Source: a virus
Length of the DNA: 64,000 nt
Direction: 5' to 3' (one strand)
Virus record (IMG/VR): IMGVR_UViG_3300047374_000556
Location: 1-64,000 of that record
In this document: piece by piece, positions 7,416-14,340 of the stretch
How the letters are laid out: every line of letters begins with the position of its first letter
Numbering within the stretch: the stretch's first letter is position 1
Made by a program: the position numbers and the translations under genes
Notes under the pieces: generated by a model
The model's database searches: none
The model's input: only the letters and a program-made list of their open reading frames with translations
What the model was told of the DNA's origin: nothing

Positions 7416-7649
7416 ATGGAAATAAACGAAATATTGATGATCGCAATGGGAGTTATGGTATCTGTGATCGCTTTCTTTTTGAAAAGGGAAAGCATGAAAT
7501 TAGAAAAAATGTCTAACAAATTAAGAGACATTGAGGTCGATTTAGCAAAGAATGGGGCGAGGGATGCTGAAAGATGGGTTCAAACTAGCAGACTTTTAGA
7601 AGATAGAAGACAAGATGTAGTTAAAATATTTGAGAAAATAAACCAATAG
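7416..7649 (+). CDS. small membrane-anchored coiled-coil protein (77 aa)
   Basis: The frame is open from further upstream, but ATG at 7416 (MEINEILMIAMGVMVS) is preferred because the earlier part overlaps the divergent uvsE promoter. One N-terminal membrane helix is followed by a charged helix (KRESMKLEKMSNKLRDIEVDLAK...) likely to form a coiled coil in the cytoplasm. One of few plus-strand genes in this half; function unknown. Confidence 0.6.
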   Translation: MEINEILMIAMGVMVSVIAFFLKRESMKLEKMSNKLRDIEVDLAKNGARDAERWVQTSRLLEDRRQDVVKIFEKINQ

Positions 7650-7768
7650 TGAGCAACGAGTTAGAGAAAAATTTGTATGTAATTATTGGACTAACTTTAT
7701 TTTTCTTAGAAAGAGAAATTATAGTCGATGTAACATTTTTACTAATTAGCTTTTTAATCAACCTCTGA
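7649..7768 (+). CDS. tiny membrane protein with GTG start (39 aa)
   Basis: A 39-codon frame beginning GTG that shares the last base of the previous stop (TAGTG), ending 11 bases inside the convergent gene at 7758-7958. The product (MSNELEKNLYVIIGLTLFFLE...TFLLISFLINL) has two short hydrophobic stretches. The two plus-strand genes probably form one small operon. Confidence 0.5.
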   Translation: MSNELEKNLYVIIGLTLFFLEREIIVDVTFLLISFLINL

Positions 7769-7958
7769 TTTTGAGTTTAATTGCATTTACTATGGAATTA
7801 ACTCCCGCTTCATTGCGAGTATGTAATTGCTCACCATTAACAAAAGTAATTTTCCACCACTTTTCCCCCTTAACAGGATCGATTCTTGCTTTAACATAAA
7901 CCACATTATTTGGATTTATGTGGTAATTTTCATTATTTGAGTCCTCTATCTGAATCAT
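7758..7958 (-). CDS. small beta-rich hypothetical protein (66 aa)
   Basis: A 66-residue protein (MIQIEDSNNENYHINPNNVVYVKARID...) with alternating hydrophobic strands (KWWKITFVNGEQLHT) and a C-terminal helix. The pattern 'INPNNVVYVK...W.I.F.NGE' resembles small beta-barrel or response-regulator-like DNA-binding pieces, but is too short for confident assignment. Confidence 0.65.
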   Translation of the reverse strand: MIQIEDSNNENYHINPNNVVYVKARIDPVKGEKWWKITFVNGEQLHTRNEAGVNSIVNAIKLKIRG

Positions 7959-8262
7959 TATTTTTATATTTATTTGGGTCTAAGCCCATAAGTTTAGTAA
8001 AATCTTCTATCTCGATAGCTTCCTCTTTTTCATTTTCATCTATTAAAGAGGCAAATTTTATTTTATCCATTTCTAATATATTGTAAGATGATTTTTGTGC
8101 ATCGTCAAGCATTAATCTTAAAGTATCTAATAAGTCTTTAACGCTAGAACCTATCGCTTCTGGCTCTTCTGCGTGAGCAGATATTTCTCCATCATCGTTA
8201 TATATAGTTTCATATAAACCATATAATTGATCGCTTGATTGTATTATTCTATAATTCCACAT
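7933..8262 (-). CDS. conserved phage hypothetical protein (109 aa)
   Basis: I choose the ATG at 8262 (MWNYRIIQSSDQLYGLYETIYNDDG) over one five codons earlier. MWNYR(I/V)I...YETIYNDDG...(A/S)xxPEAxGSSxxDLLDTLRLMLDDA is a recurring phage protein pattern with unknown function. The second half is an acidic helix. It overlaps the 66-aa gene by 26 bases. Confidence 0.7.
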   Translation of the reverse strand: MWNYRIIQSSDQLYGLYETIYNDDGEISAHAEEPEAIGSSVKDLLDTLRLMLDDAQKSSYNILEMDKIKFASLIDENEKEEAIEIEDFTKLMGLDPNKYKNNDSDRGLK

Positions 8263-8263
8263 A

Positions 8264-8641
8264 TTATTTAATTGCAAATGGAGTTTGCCAACCCATTCCC
8301 GAATGAATTTCCGCAGTATCTTGAGGTTTCGTAAGTGGTAAATTCAAGGATTCGGCAAGATTTTTAACTTCTTGCCTATTTAAATTCACTCTTTTACCAT
8401 TAACCCAAACTACATATTCTCCCGAAATGCTAAAAGGGTGAGGGACAGGGTTGATTTGTATATGACCTTGATGCTCACTAAGATCAATTTCTTTATCAAA
8501 AAAGGGATCAACTTCTACCTGTTGAGGCTTGACATCGACTTTAGCAAGAAATTTATTCTTGGGGTTTATGGAAACGCTCGGACTATAAAATCCAAATGTC
8601 ATTATTAATGATAATATTACGATTAGGTTTGAGTATTTCAT
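8264..8641 (-). CDS. exported hypothetical protein (125 aa)
   Basis: A 125-residue protein with an N-terminal hydrophobic signal (MKYSNLIVILSLIMTFGF) followed by a polar mature part, so it should be secreted or periplasmic. The mature region is rich in Pro, Asp and His with no recognised domain. It lies between two small phage proteins in one unit. Confidence 0.65.
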   Translation of the reverse strand: MKYSNLIVILSLIMTFGFYSPSVSINPKNKFLAKVDVKPQQVEVDPFFDKEIDLSEHQGHIQINPVPHPFSISGEYVVWVNGKRVNLNRQEVKNLAESLNLPLTKPQDTAEIHSGMGWQTPFAIK

Positions 8642-8856
8642 TGTTTGTTTTCTTCTTTTAGTATTTCACTTTCGTCTATCCATTTTTCAGAATATTTACA
8701 AAATTTTTCTATTTTTAATATATCTATGTTCCAATTTTTATGCTCAATCATTTCCATTTGATAACCTAGTGCTTCGTTAGCGTCTGAAGCCATGTAGTAA
8801 TGAGAATTTGATAGCATATCTCCTCTTCTTTTGTAAGTTATTTTATATTCGAACAT
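8638..8856 (-). CDS. small conserved phage protein (72 aa)
   Basis: A 72-residue protein (MFEYKITYKRRGDMLSNSHYYMASDANEALGYQ...). It shows the beta-strand plus 'ASDANEAL' helix architecture common to small phage proteins, like the truncated gene at the left edge. Unlike most genes here, its promoter leaves a 22-base leader with GGGAG as a Shine-Dalgarno sequence. Confidence 0.7.
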   Translation of the reverse strand: MFEYKITYKRRGDMLSNSHYYMASDANEALGYQMEMIEHKNWNIDILKIEKFCKYSEKWIDESEILKEENKQ

Positions 8857-8859
8857 TTT

Positions 8860-8931
8860 CTACTCCCATAAAATATATATTATAATCAAAAGAAGCAATA
8901 ATGTCAAGCCCCAATTATGATTTTTCATCAT
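8860..8931 (-). CDS. possible 23-aa membrane peptide
   Basis: A 23-codon frame beginning with two ATGs that overlap the TGA of the 58-aa gene upstream, coding a short tail-anchored hydrophobic helix (NWGLTLLLLLIIIYILW). The promoter at 8879-8907 is embedded in it. The tight stop-start coupling supports it; the promoter overlap argues for caution. Confidence 0.35.
   Translation of the reverse strand: MMKNHNWGLTLLLLLIIIYILWE
8879..8907 (-). promoter_or_regulatory. near-consensus sigma70 promoter with a true leader
   Basis: TTGACA, 17 bases, TATAAT; the ATG at 8856 is 22 bases further on, with GGGAG seven bases before it. It contrasts with the leaderless type elsewhere. Confidence 0.8.
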
Positions 8932-9104
8932 ACTAATCCTTCGTATAGATTTCTGATTGACTTTACTGCGGATTTTAATTCTAAAGTATAATCTATCAAT
9001 TCTAATATCTGAGCATAAGTTTTTTTATCTTCGGAGCGATTTTTTGCGTTATACCATAAAGAATAAACTTCTTGCCTTAAATGTGAAAGTTCGTCTCTTG
9101 TCAT
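8928..9104 (-). CDS. small helical protein (58 aa)
   Basis: A 58-codon frame (MTRDELSHLRQEVYSLWYNAKNRSEDKKTY...) starting in an ATGA overlap with the RuvB-like gene. The sequence is helical with a regular leucine and charged pattern. Similar short 'ELxxLRxEVYxLWYNAKNRSEDKKxYAxIL' proteins occur in phages. Function unknown. Confidence 0.6.
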   Translation of the reverse strand: MTRDELSHLRQEVYSLWYNAKNRSEDKKTYAQILELIDYTLELKSAVKSIRNLYEGLV

Positions 9105-10033
9105 ACTAAATCCTCACAAAGTTTGATTCCATTTGAAGTGATTCTACGCTTACCATCAATTTCAATTAGATTTTTACCTAGCAAATAAAGTTCGTGATCT
9201 CTTTGCAGAGATGTTTTGCTCAGCCCTAACTTAGCAGAAAGACCTGTGAGGCTAATTGATCCGCACTCTTTTAATATTTGCAAAATTTGTTTCTCTGTCC
9301 GAGAAATACCTAGAGGTAAAATACCGATAGCGTCACGCAAGTCTTTAAAGTGATGAGACTCAAATCTTTCGATCTCTTTAGATTCGCAATATAACATGAT
9401 TTCTCTTGAACGCATTACAGCACTCCTAGCATTACTTCTAATTGTCGAGGCTACTTCATTTATACATTCATCAGAGAAAGAAATATTACCGCAACAAATT
9501 TTAATAATTTCGCCAATCTCCTCTTGGGAGTACGGATCGAAATCTATTGTTGTTAATCTATCTTTAAGTGGCGGAAATATTTTGTCACTCTCTGTTGTTG
9601 CGAAAATAAAGGTTTGCTTTCTGAAGTCAAACTCAAATGTCATTTCATTCCACTCAAAACGCTTTCTTGTATTTGTTTCAGTATTGAAAATAGTTAAAAA
9701 TGCCATTGTTAAATCTTTCGGCAAAGCATGGCATTCGTCAAAAAGAATTGTGATCTCATTATCCGCTACTAAAGGCAGAAAAATTTGCTCAAAAAATTGC
9801 TCATTGTTTTTAATTGTAGAGCAATTCAATTCTAAGAACGAACGCTTGCCTCCGTTTCTATTATACAGATTCTTGGCGAATGCTTTAGCAAATTCAGTCT
9901 TACCTAAACCTTTTGCACCAACTAGATTAAGAAATGGGCAAACGCTTGTTTTGTGAAACGCATCTAAATAAAAAGATAGTTTCTTCTTAACGCACTCTTG
10001 CCCGATCAAGCCATCGAAATAATTGTTGTCCAT
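9101..10033 (-). CDS. RuvB-like AAA+ ATPase
   Basis: A 310-residue AAA+ protein resembling the RuvB Holliday-junction motor: LIGQECVKKKLSFYLDA at the start, Walker A GAKGLGKT near residue 45, Walker B ILFDECHALP near residue 95, sensor 1 FATTESDKI and a PLKDRLT arginine-finger region. The C-terminal winged helix (GISRTEKQILQIL...GLSKTSLQRD) matches the RuvB domain layout. No RuvA or RuvC is visible nearby, though a resolvase-like nuclease sits at 30.4 kb. A role as a branch-migration motor or phage DNA-processing AAA protein is inferred. Confidence 0.8.
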   Translation of the reverse strand: MDNNYFDGLIGQECVKKKLSFYLDAFHKTSVCPFLNLVGAKGLGKTEFAKAFAKNLYNRNGGKRSFLELNCSTIKNNEQFFEQIFLPLVADNEITILFDECHALPKDLTMAFLTIFNTETNTRKRFEWNEMTFEFDFRKQTFIFATTESDKIFPPLKDRLTTIDFDPYSQEEIGEIIKICCGNISFSDECINEVASTIRSNARSAVMRSREIMLYCESKEIERFESHHFKDLRDAIGILPLGISRTEKQILQILKECGSISLTGLSAKLGLSKTSLQRDHELYLLGKNLIEIDGKRRITSNGIKLCEDLV

Positions 10034-10039
10034 AATATA

Positions 10040-10068
10040 AATCTAAAGTTAAAATTAGTAATTGTCAA
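10040..10068 (-). promoter_or_regulatory. sigma70-like promoter, leaderless type
   Basis: TTGACA, 17 bases, TAGATT, TATATT, then the ATG at 10033 directly. Confidence 0.8.
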
Positions 10069-10070
10069 GA

Positions 10071-10292
10071 TTAAAAATGAGTTATTTCATATTCGATCTT
10101 TGGAGTTTCTTCTTGATCTTCTTTTTCTGCGATAGACTCTTCTGCTGATCCAATATGAATTTCTTTGCCCATTAACGATTCTAGCCATTTTTTACAGACA
10201 ACTACTTTAGCTTTCCTGCCAACCCAATCAGCTAATTCCTCATAGGAAATTTCCACATAAGGAGTATATCCTTTTGGTCTACCTCTCTTCAT
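10071..10292 (-). CDS. RGRPKG-motif small DNA-binding-like protein (73 aa)
   Basis: Begins MKRGRPKGYTPY, with an AT-hook-like RGRPKG core, then ISYEELADWVGRKAKVVVCKKWLESLMG. The same arrangement recurs in the gene at 32773-32976, so the two are paralogues. The domain looks like a short AT-hook plus helical segment that would read AT-rich DNA, possibly a phage regulator. The C-terminal third is acidic. Confidence 0.65.
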   Translation of the reverse strand: MKRGRPKGYTPYVEISYEELADWVGRKAKVVVCKKWLESLMGKEIHIGSAEESIAEKEDQEETPKIEYEITHF

Positions 10293-10665
10293 ATTCTTTT
10301 ATTAGTTTATTTAAATCTTGCCTATACTTATTTGTATCATCTCGGAGATCGTTTGTCCATTGAGTCAAAACATTTAAAGAATTAATTGTTCGATTTTTCA
10401 ACTGCTCATCTTTTTCGTCAGATAAAGTTATTAGCATATCTTGAATAGATGATAGTTGTTTATTATATAATACTATTAATTGAGCAGTTACTTCAAGGGA
10501 TTTATTAAATATTTCTAAGTGATCTTGCTTGTTGCAGTACGACCCGCCTTGCAAAACATTTGTTACTTTGTCCATATTTGATAAATGATCCTGTTCGAGA
10601 TTAAATAATTGCTCGGTATAGAATTCATAGCTATCCCAAGCTATTTCATTACTTAAATCATCCAT
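10279..10665 (-). CDS. helical coiled-coil protein (128 aa)
   Basis: A 128-residue, almost entirely helical protein with regular Leu/Ile spacing (DLSNEIAWDSYEFYTEQLFNLEQ... and LNKLIKEYEER at the end). Coiled-coil formation is likely. It overlaps the RGRPKG gene by 14 bases. No family recognised. Confidence 0.65.
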   Translation of the reverse strand: MDDLSNEIAWDSYEFYTEQLFNLEQDHLSNMDKVTNVLQGGSYCNKQDHLEIFNKSLEVTAQLIVLYNKQLSSIQDMLITLSDEKDEQLKNRTINSLNVLTQWTNDLRDDTNKYRQDLNKLIKEYEER

Positions 10666-10666
10666 A

Positions 10667-10843
10667 TTATAGAAACTTATATAAAAGATTTAATTGATTA
10701 ACTCCAAGGTATTTATTAAAGTACGCACAAAATTCAGCAACCCTTGACGCACTCCAATTTTCTTCGTTAATGATATTTCCTACTTCAGCGTATTCGCCTT
10801 CGTTCCACAAGTCTGTTAGTTTGATATATTCTGTTTTCATCAT
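10667..10843 (-). CDS. small hypothetical protein (58 aa)
   Basis: The frame is open to 10882, but the promoter at 10850-10878 puts the expected start point at the double ATG at 10843 and 10840 (MMKTEYIKLTDLW...), so I use 10843. The 58-residue product is helical, with NIINEENWSASRVAEFCAYFNKYLG. Function unknown. Confidence 0.6.
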   Translation of the reverse strand: MMKTEYIKLTDLWNEGEYAEVGNIINEENWSASRVAEFCAYFNKYLGVNQLNLLYKFL

Positions 10844-10849
10844 GTAATA

Positions 10850-10878
10850 AGCATTGCACACAACGATCAGCTTGTCAA
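10850..10878 (-). promoter_or_regulatory. sigma70-like promoter, leaderless type
   Basis: TTGACA, 17 bases, AATGCT, six bases, then the ATG at 10843. The -10 box is weaker than most of its class. Confidence 0.55.
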
Positions 10879-10885
10879 ACAAAAA

Positions 10886-11068
10886 TTAATCTAAGAATAG
10901 ATTTTCGTGAGAAAAATAAACTCCTTTAGATAAAACTAGGTTTGAATTGGTTGGAGAATGGAATTCTACACCAACAGGCTCGCCTTCGGGTACGGGCATA
11001 TTAGAGTCTTCATAGAAAAATTCTTCTACTTCAGACGCACAAACTATATCGAATGATTGATTATTCAT
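10886..11068 (-). CDS. small acidic hypothetical protein (60 aa)
   Basis: A 60-residue acidic protein (MNNQSFDIVCASEVEEFFYEDSNMPVPEGEP...). No motif recognised. It lies between two short phage genes with an intergenic gap of about 20 bases on its upstream side, and its stop abuts the next promoter. Confidence 0.55.
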   Translation of the reverse strand: MNNQSFDIVCASEVEEFFYEDSNMPVPEGEPVGVEFHSPTNSNLVLSKGVYFSHENLFLD

Positions 11069-11087
11069 ATTATTTATTATTTATTTA

Positions 11088-11348
11088 TTAATTAAAAAGC
11101 TCTAGTTGATTTGGATCATCTTCTTCCTCTTCAATAGAGCCTAAAAGTTCTTCAGTTTTATTAAAAGAATCTGCACTTTTTAGCCAATTTCTTTGAGCCA
11201 TTCTAATCACAAAACGCATAAAAGAAAAAGCATAAATTTTATTTAATTCAATATAACCATTAAAGCCATCAGCTTCCATAATGGTGAATACTTTTTTCTC
11301 GTCATCATATATAAAAGTTGCGTTTTTTAATTCTTTTTTAATCTCCAT
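11088..11348 (-). CDS. conserved phage hypothetical protein (86 aa)
   Basis: An 86-residue protein with a beta-strand opening (ATFIYDDEKKVFTIMEADGFNGYIELNKIYAFSFMRFVIRMAQ) and an acidic tail ending DDPNQLELFN. Proteins with 'GFNGxIxLNKVYAFSxxRFxIRxAQ' recur in phages; function unknown. The acidic tip resembles short peptides used by phage DNA-processing proteins, which is speculation. Leaderless-type promoter directly upstream. Confidence 0.7.
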   Translation of the reverse strand: MEIKKELKNATFIYDDEKKVFTIMEADGFNGYIELNKIYAFSFMRFVIRMAQRNWLKSADSFNKTEELLGSIEEEEDDPNQLELFN

Positions 11349-11350
11349 AC

Positions 11351-11755
11351 TTATATTCTGACAGATTTTTGCTTATTTGTCAACTTTTTATTTGCACTTT
11401 GTTCGATAATATATTTATTCCCCCTATTAACTAGTGTTGATTCATATCTACTACTGAATAGTTTGTCTTTTAAGTCTTCTAAAACAATTTTATTATTTAA
11501 TTTATCGCAACAAGAAAATATATCAACTGCACAATAATTAAACTCATGCCATGTATGAATACTCATATGACTTTCTGCAATCACTAAGACTCCTGTGACC
11601 CCATAAGGACTGAAAGAATGAAATAGACTATTAACTATATTTGCGTTACCTAGTTTAGCAGATTCGATAAATATTTTTTTTATTAAATCAGAATCTTTTA
11701 AAATATCTTCATCGCAATTATAAAATTCAACTAATTCTTGACTACCTAAGTACAT
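11351..11755 (-). CDS. speD: S-adenosylmethionine decarboxylase proenzyme (copy 1)
   Basis: A 134-residue pyruvoyl enzyme making decarboxylated AdoMet for polyamine synthesis. The processing site is ESHMSIHTW near residue 60: the Ser becomes the pyruvoyl group, and the following His and the later Cys in VDIFSC match the prokaryotic 1B class, whose members are 110-140 residues. Second homologue at 13.0-13.4 kb. No spermidine synthase is visible in the window, so the product may feed the host enzyme. Confidence 0.9.
   Translation of the reverse strand: MYLGSQELVEFYNCDEDILKDSDLIKKIFIESAKLGNANIVNSLFHSFSPYGVTGVLVIAESHMSIHTWHEFNYCAVDIFSCCDKLNNKIVLEDLKDKLFSSRYESTLVNRGNKYIIEQSANKKLTNKQKSVRI
11355..11383 (-). 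promoter_or_regulatory. sigma70-like promoter, leaderless type
   Basis: TTGACA, 17 bases, CAGAAT, six bases, then the ATG at 11348. It lies inside the 3' end of speD copy 1. Confidence 0.65.
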
Positions 11756-11762
11756 AGGTATA

Positions 11763-11791
11763 AATATATCATATTATTTGAGAAAAGTCAA
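11763..11791 (-). promoter_or_regulatory. sigma70-like promoter, leaderless type
   Basis: TTGACT, 17 bases, TATATT, seven bases, then the ATG of speD copy 1 at 11755. Confidence 0.7.
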
Positions 11792-11821
11792 GAAAAAATT
11801 ACTTCATCCCACCTATTTTAC

Positions 11822-12274
11822 TCATAATCGACTTTTTACTATTTTATTATAATATTCCTTATCCCAAAATTCATAATAATTTGTTTTATGTAATTTTTCA
11901 GAATATTTATTTAATTCAGATAATTTTTGTATTAACAGAATAGCATATTCTTTATTATTTGTCTCAATTCCATTTATTTTATTTATTTGATCAGGATGAT
12001 CCCATATTAACCAAAGATCTTTACTGCGTGAATACTTTTTATTTATTTGACAAAATTTTTCAAGCCATTCTGTGCTATATTTATCCTTGTCTCCATATAC
12101 AAGGTAAAGCATTGGATGCTCTTCATTTTCCATACATTCTGTAGCGTCAATCCAAAAGTTTGTAGACTCTATTATTTGCACTTTATCCAAAAAAGCTTTA
12201 GCAAAAGGGCATATCGCATGACCGCCAATCTTTTTTCTTTGCAGGGAAATATAATCAATATAATCTTTAATCAT
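11822..12274 (-). CDS. CPFA-motif protein of unknown function (150 aa)
   Basis: A 150-residue soluble protein with a KKIGGHAICPFAKAF segment near the N-terminus and IWDHPDQINKINGI, then YYEFWDKEYYNKI, later. Proteins with the 'CP(F/Y)AK' start and 'DHPD' middle occur in marine phage genomes, to my memory without assigned function. The conserved Cys could be catalytic or metal-binding. It overlaps the arginyl-transferase-like gene by eight bases, suggesting a shared pathway. Confidence 0.6.
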   Translation of the reverse strand: MIKDYIDYISLQRKKIGGHAICPFAKAFLDKVQIIESTNFWIDATECMENEEHPMLYLVYGDKDKYSTEWLEKFCQINKKYSRSKDLWLIWDHPDQINKINGIETNNKEYAILLIQKLSELNKYSEKLHKTNYYEFWDKEYYNKIVKSRL

Positions 12275-13031
12275 TTATAAAAAAATTTTTATCATCGTAT
12301 CTTTTTATTTTATCTAAATCTTTTGTTTTTTCAATTTTAGAATCTCTCTCGCATAACCATTTATAATCTTCTGTGTTATTCGACCACGCTTCTCCGTTCC
12401 AAAATTGAAACCCTTGGTAGTCAGACTTATATATACAAGCTTTTTCATACCCTACTCCTGTATACATATAGTCTTTATTATTTGCAATACAATAGTCTAT
12501 TTCTGCAAGGTTTGCATATTTGCCTAAATATAATTTTGGATTTTCATAATTCCACGCAAACTGCGTTGAGAAAACACTATTCTCTCCGACATCTCTCAAA
12601 AATGTAAAAGCAATAGGTTCGTCATTTAAATAATAAATTAAAAAATGTTTTCTCTCAATCTCTAAACTTAGTAGAGGCTCTAGCTTCCAAGGCTTAAAGT
12701 TTCTGTATTCAAAATATTTATTAAATATATCTTTTAAAATTTCTATATTTGCTTTATTCGCTTTCGTATATTTGACCACAATATCTTTGCATTTTTTTCT
12801 AGCCTTTCGACTACTGCGAGTATCAATAAATTTGCTTAAATCAATTCTTGTTTGTCGAGCTTGATACCAATGGGATTTTACTGCATTTTTAGGAGCAAAA
12901 TAGTCATCAGGTAACCATCCTTCCTGCAAAGCTCGCTCTTCTTCGTCTAACGGAACTTCTGCCATGCAATCAAAAAATAAATAATCGTATTCAGTGATTG
13001 CTCCTGAGTAATGCCTAAAATATATTTTCAT
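12267..13031 (-). CDS. aminoacyl-tRNA-protein transferase-like (ATE/Bpt) GNAT protein
   Basis: A 254-residue protein matching the arginyl/leucyl-tRNA-protein transferase layout: EGWLPDDYF..., a WYQARQTRIDLSKFIDTRSSRKARKK linker (the family's 'CxxC...RxxVxxFxxxRSQRR' region), then a GNAT-like half with KHFLIYYLNDEPIAFTFLRDV and YLGKYANLAEIDYCI...YMYTGVGYEKACIYK. Such enzymes attach an amino acid to protein N-termini to create N-degrons. The cysteine cluster of cellular members is absent here, so the substrate may differ. It sits between two AdoMet-decarboxylase homologues. Confidence 0.65.
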   Translation of the reverse strand: MKIYFRHYSGAITEYDYLFFDCMAEVPLDEEERALQEGWLPDDYFAPKNAVKSHWYQARQTRIDLSKFIDTRSSRKARKKCKDIVVKYTKANKANIEILKDIFNKYFEYRNFKPWKLEPLLSLEIERKHFLIYYLNDEPIAFTFLRDVGENSVFSTQFAWNYENPKLYLGKYANLAEIDYCIANNKDYMYTGVGYEKACIYKSDYQGFQFWNGEAWSNNTEDYKWLCERDSKIEKTKDLDKIKRYDDKNFFIND

Positions 13032-13438
13032 GCCTTGCTTTCATCAAACATTGACCATCCTTTAGTATTTCGTACTCTTCTATCTAGGAATTTTAACCCA
13101 AGAGATATTGGATGAAATTTTTTAATTTCATACTCAATTAAATGAGGGTCAAAATCTTTACAACTATAGACATCAAGTTGTAATAAATTCGGAGTTTTTT
13201 TCTCCCAAGAATGCAAAGATAAATGACTCGTTGTTATTAAACAGAACCCGCTAACGCCCTCGTTATTTTTTTCATCACATCTCACCGAGACAGGTTCATG
13301 CAAAACTTCCATGTCAATTAATTTAACAATTTTTAAAAGCCATTTATTTGTGAAATCTGTATTCGTAAATGGGGTCTGCTCGAAAGTAGCATTAACTAAA
13401 AGATGTTTATGTTCCACAAAATATATTACACTTACCAA
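13028..13438 (-). CDS. AdoMet decarboxylase homologue (copy 2)
   Basis: A 136-residue pyruvoyl-enzyme homologue beginning with FVEHKHLLVNA, close to the usual MxHxxxDxxG opening. The processing site reads TTSHLSLHSWE: the Ser, the following His and a later VYSC Cys are all kept, although the Glu before the SH is Thr. Diverged AdoMetDC homologues that decarboxylate ornithine or arginine are known, so the substrate of this copy is open. It overlaps the ATE-like gene by four bases. Confidence 0.75.
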   Translation of the reverse strand: MVSVIYFVEHKHLLVNATFEQTPFTNTDFTNKWLLKIVKLIDMEVLHEPVSVRCDEKNNEGVSGFCLITTSHLSLHSWEKKTPNLLQLDVYSCKDFDPHLIEYEIKKFHPISLGLKFLDRRVRNTKGWSMFDESKA

Positions 13439-13689
13439 AAGTTTAAAGTGATGTTTTCTCTGTTACATTTATGGTCTTTTATTTGCGTTAAAACAGTTCG
13501 TAGAATATTTATTTCATTCAAAGTTTTTTTAGATTTTCTAGCTTCATATTTCTTTTCAAGCTCTATAATTTTGTCTTGTATTATTTGCCTGTCAAACTTT
13601 CCTTTATATGACCAGCCTAAATCAAATCCTCTATGCAAACCTTTCTGATGAGCTTTTTCGAATTCATTATTTAAGCCGCTGTCATACAT
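13432..13689 (-). CDS. helical hypothetical protein (85 aa)
   Basis: An 85-residue basic, helical protein (MYDSGLNNEFEKAHQKGLHRGFDLGWSYKGKF...). The middle (IIQDKIIELEKKYEARKSKKTLNEINILRTVL) looks like a coiled coil. It is coupled to speD copy 2 by a seven-base overlap. Function unknown. Confidence 0.6.
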   Translation of the reverse strand: MYDSGLNNEFEKAHQKGLHRGFDLGWSYKGKFDRQIIQDKIIELEKKYEARKSKKTLNEINILRTVLTQIKDHKCNRENITLNFW

Positions 13690-13692
13690 GAT

Positions 13693-14145
13693 TCATTTTA
13701 AAACCCAAGTTTTTACATCCTTCACAAAATCTTCTGTTTTAATTATAGATATAATGTCTTTTCTATTTTTACGCTGATAAAGTCTATACAAAGCTTCTTT
13801 CGGGCTTGAAACAAAAGATCGATTTGTAATTTTAGATTTGCACCAATCTAGTAAATCTTGGCGACTTACTATCAAAAAATGTTTTGAATGCTCAAAAGCT
13901 ATGTAATCAGCTTTTCCACGCAACCAACCTTTATTGCCTCGCACATTTTGCAACTCTATCCAAATTTCATCGTGATTAAAAAAGGCATCAGACCTAGAGG
14001 TTTTCTTGAATCCTTTTACATCAATTAAAGAATCTCTAACTTTAAAATCCCAATGTTCGTGCATGTCCTGATTTTTTGAGGCTTTTTCGACACTCCAATT
14101 TCTGGACACACACATGTCGTAGAACCTTTTTTCACTACTATTCAT
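13693..14145 (-). CDS. PD-(D/E)XK nuclease-like protein (paralogue A)
   Basis: A 150-residue protein with the pattern EHWDFKVRDSLIDVKGFKK near residues 30-48, which fits a D...(D/E)xK metal site, followed by IWIELQNVRGNKGWLRGKADYIAFE, then YRLYQRKNRKD. The same order recurs in the protein at 31846-32328 (IWIEFADKHGRKGWVYGRAKFIAFE), so they are paralogues. The IWIE...GW...G.AxxIAFE core resembles phage nucleases that recognise DNA ends or lesions. Activity is inferred from motifs. Confidence 0.65.
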   Translation of the reverse strand: MNSSEKRFYDMCVSRNWSVEKASKNQDMHEHWDFKVRDSLIDVKGFKKTSRSDAFFNHDEIWIELQNVRGNKGWLRGKADYIAFEHSKHFLIVSRQDLLDWCKSKITNRSFVSSPKEALYRLYQRKNRKDIISIIKTEDFVKDVKTWVLK

Positions 14146-14340
14146 TTACCAATTTTTTATTATATTTGCGACTATAAAAAAACAAGTTATTAAATTAACT
14201 ATTACAATTAAACTTCTTAATAAAAGACTTATTTGAGCGTCTCTTAATGATAATATAGGTATATCAGGTTCATCATTATCTGTTCTTCCCACTCTATGAT
14301 CGAGAGTTCTAGCCCATATAAGCCAAAATTTTCTAAGCAT
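14146..14340 (-). CDS. small membrane protein (64 aa)
   Basis: I take the ATG at 14340 (MLRKFWLIWARTLDHRVG...), leaving two earlier codons out. The C-terminal half is one membrane span (SLLLRSLIVIVNLITCFFIVANIIKNW). The 'KxWxxWRxxLG...RxxIxxxNxxTxFFIxxxIIKxW' pattern is common in phages, function unknown. It lies one base before the nuclease-like gene. Confidence 0.6.
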   Translation of the reverse strand: MLRKFWLIWARTLDHRVGRTDNDEPDIPILSLRDAQISLLLRSLIVIVNLITCFFIVANIIKNW

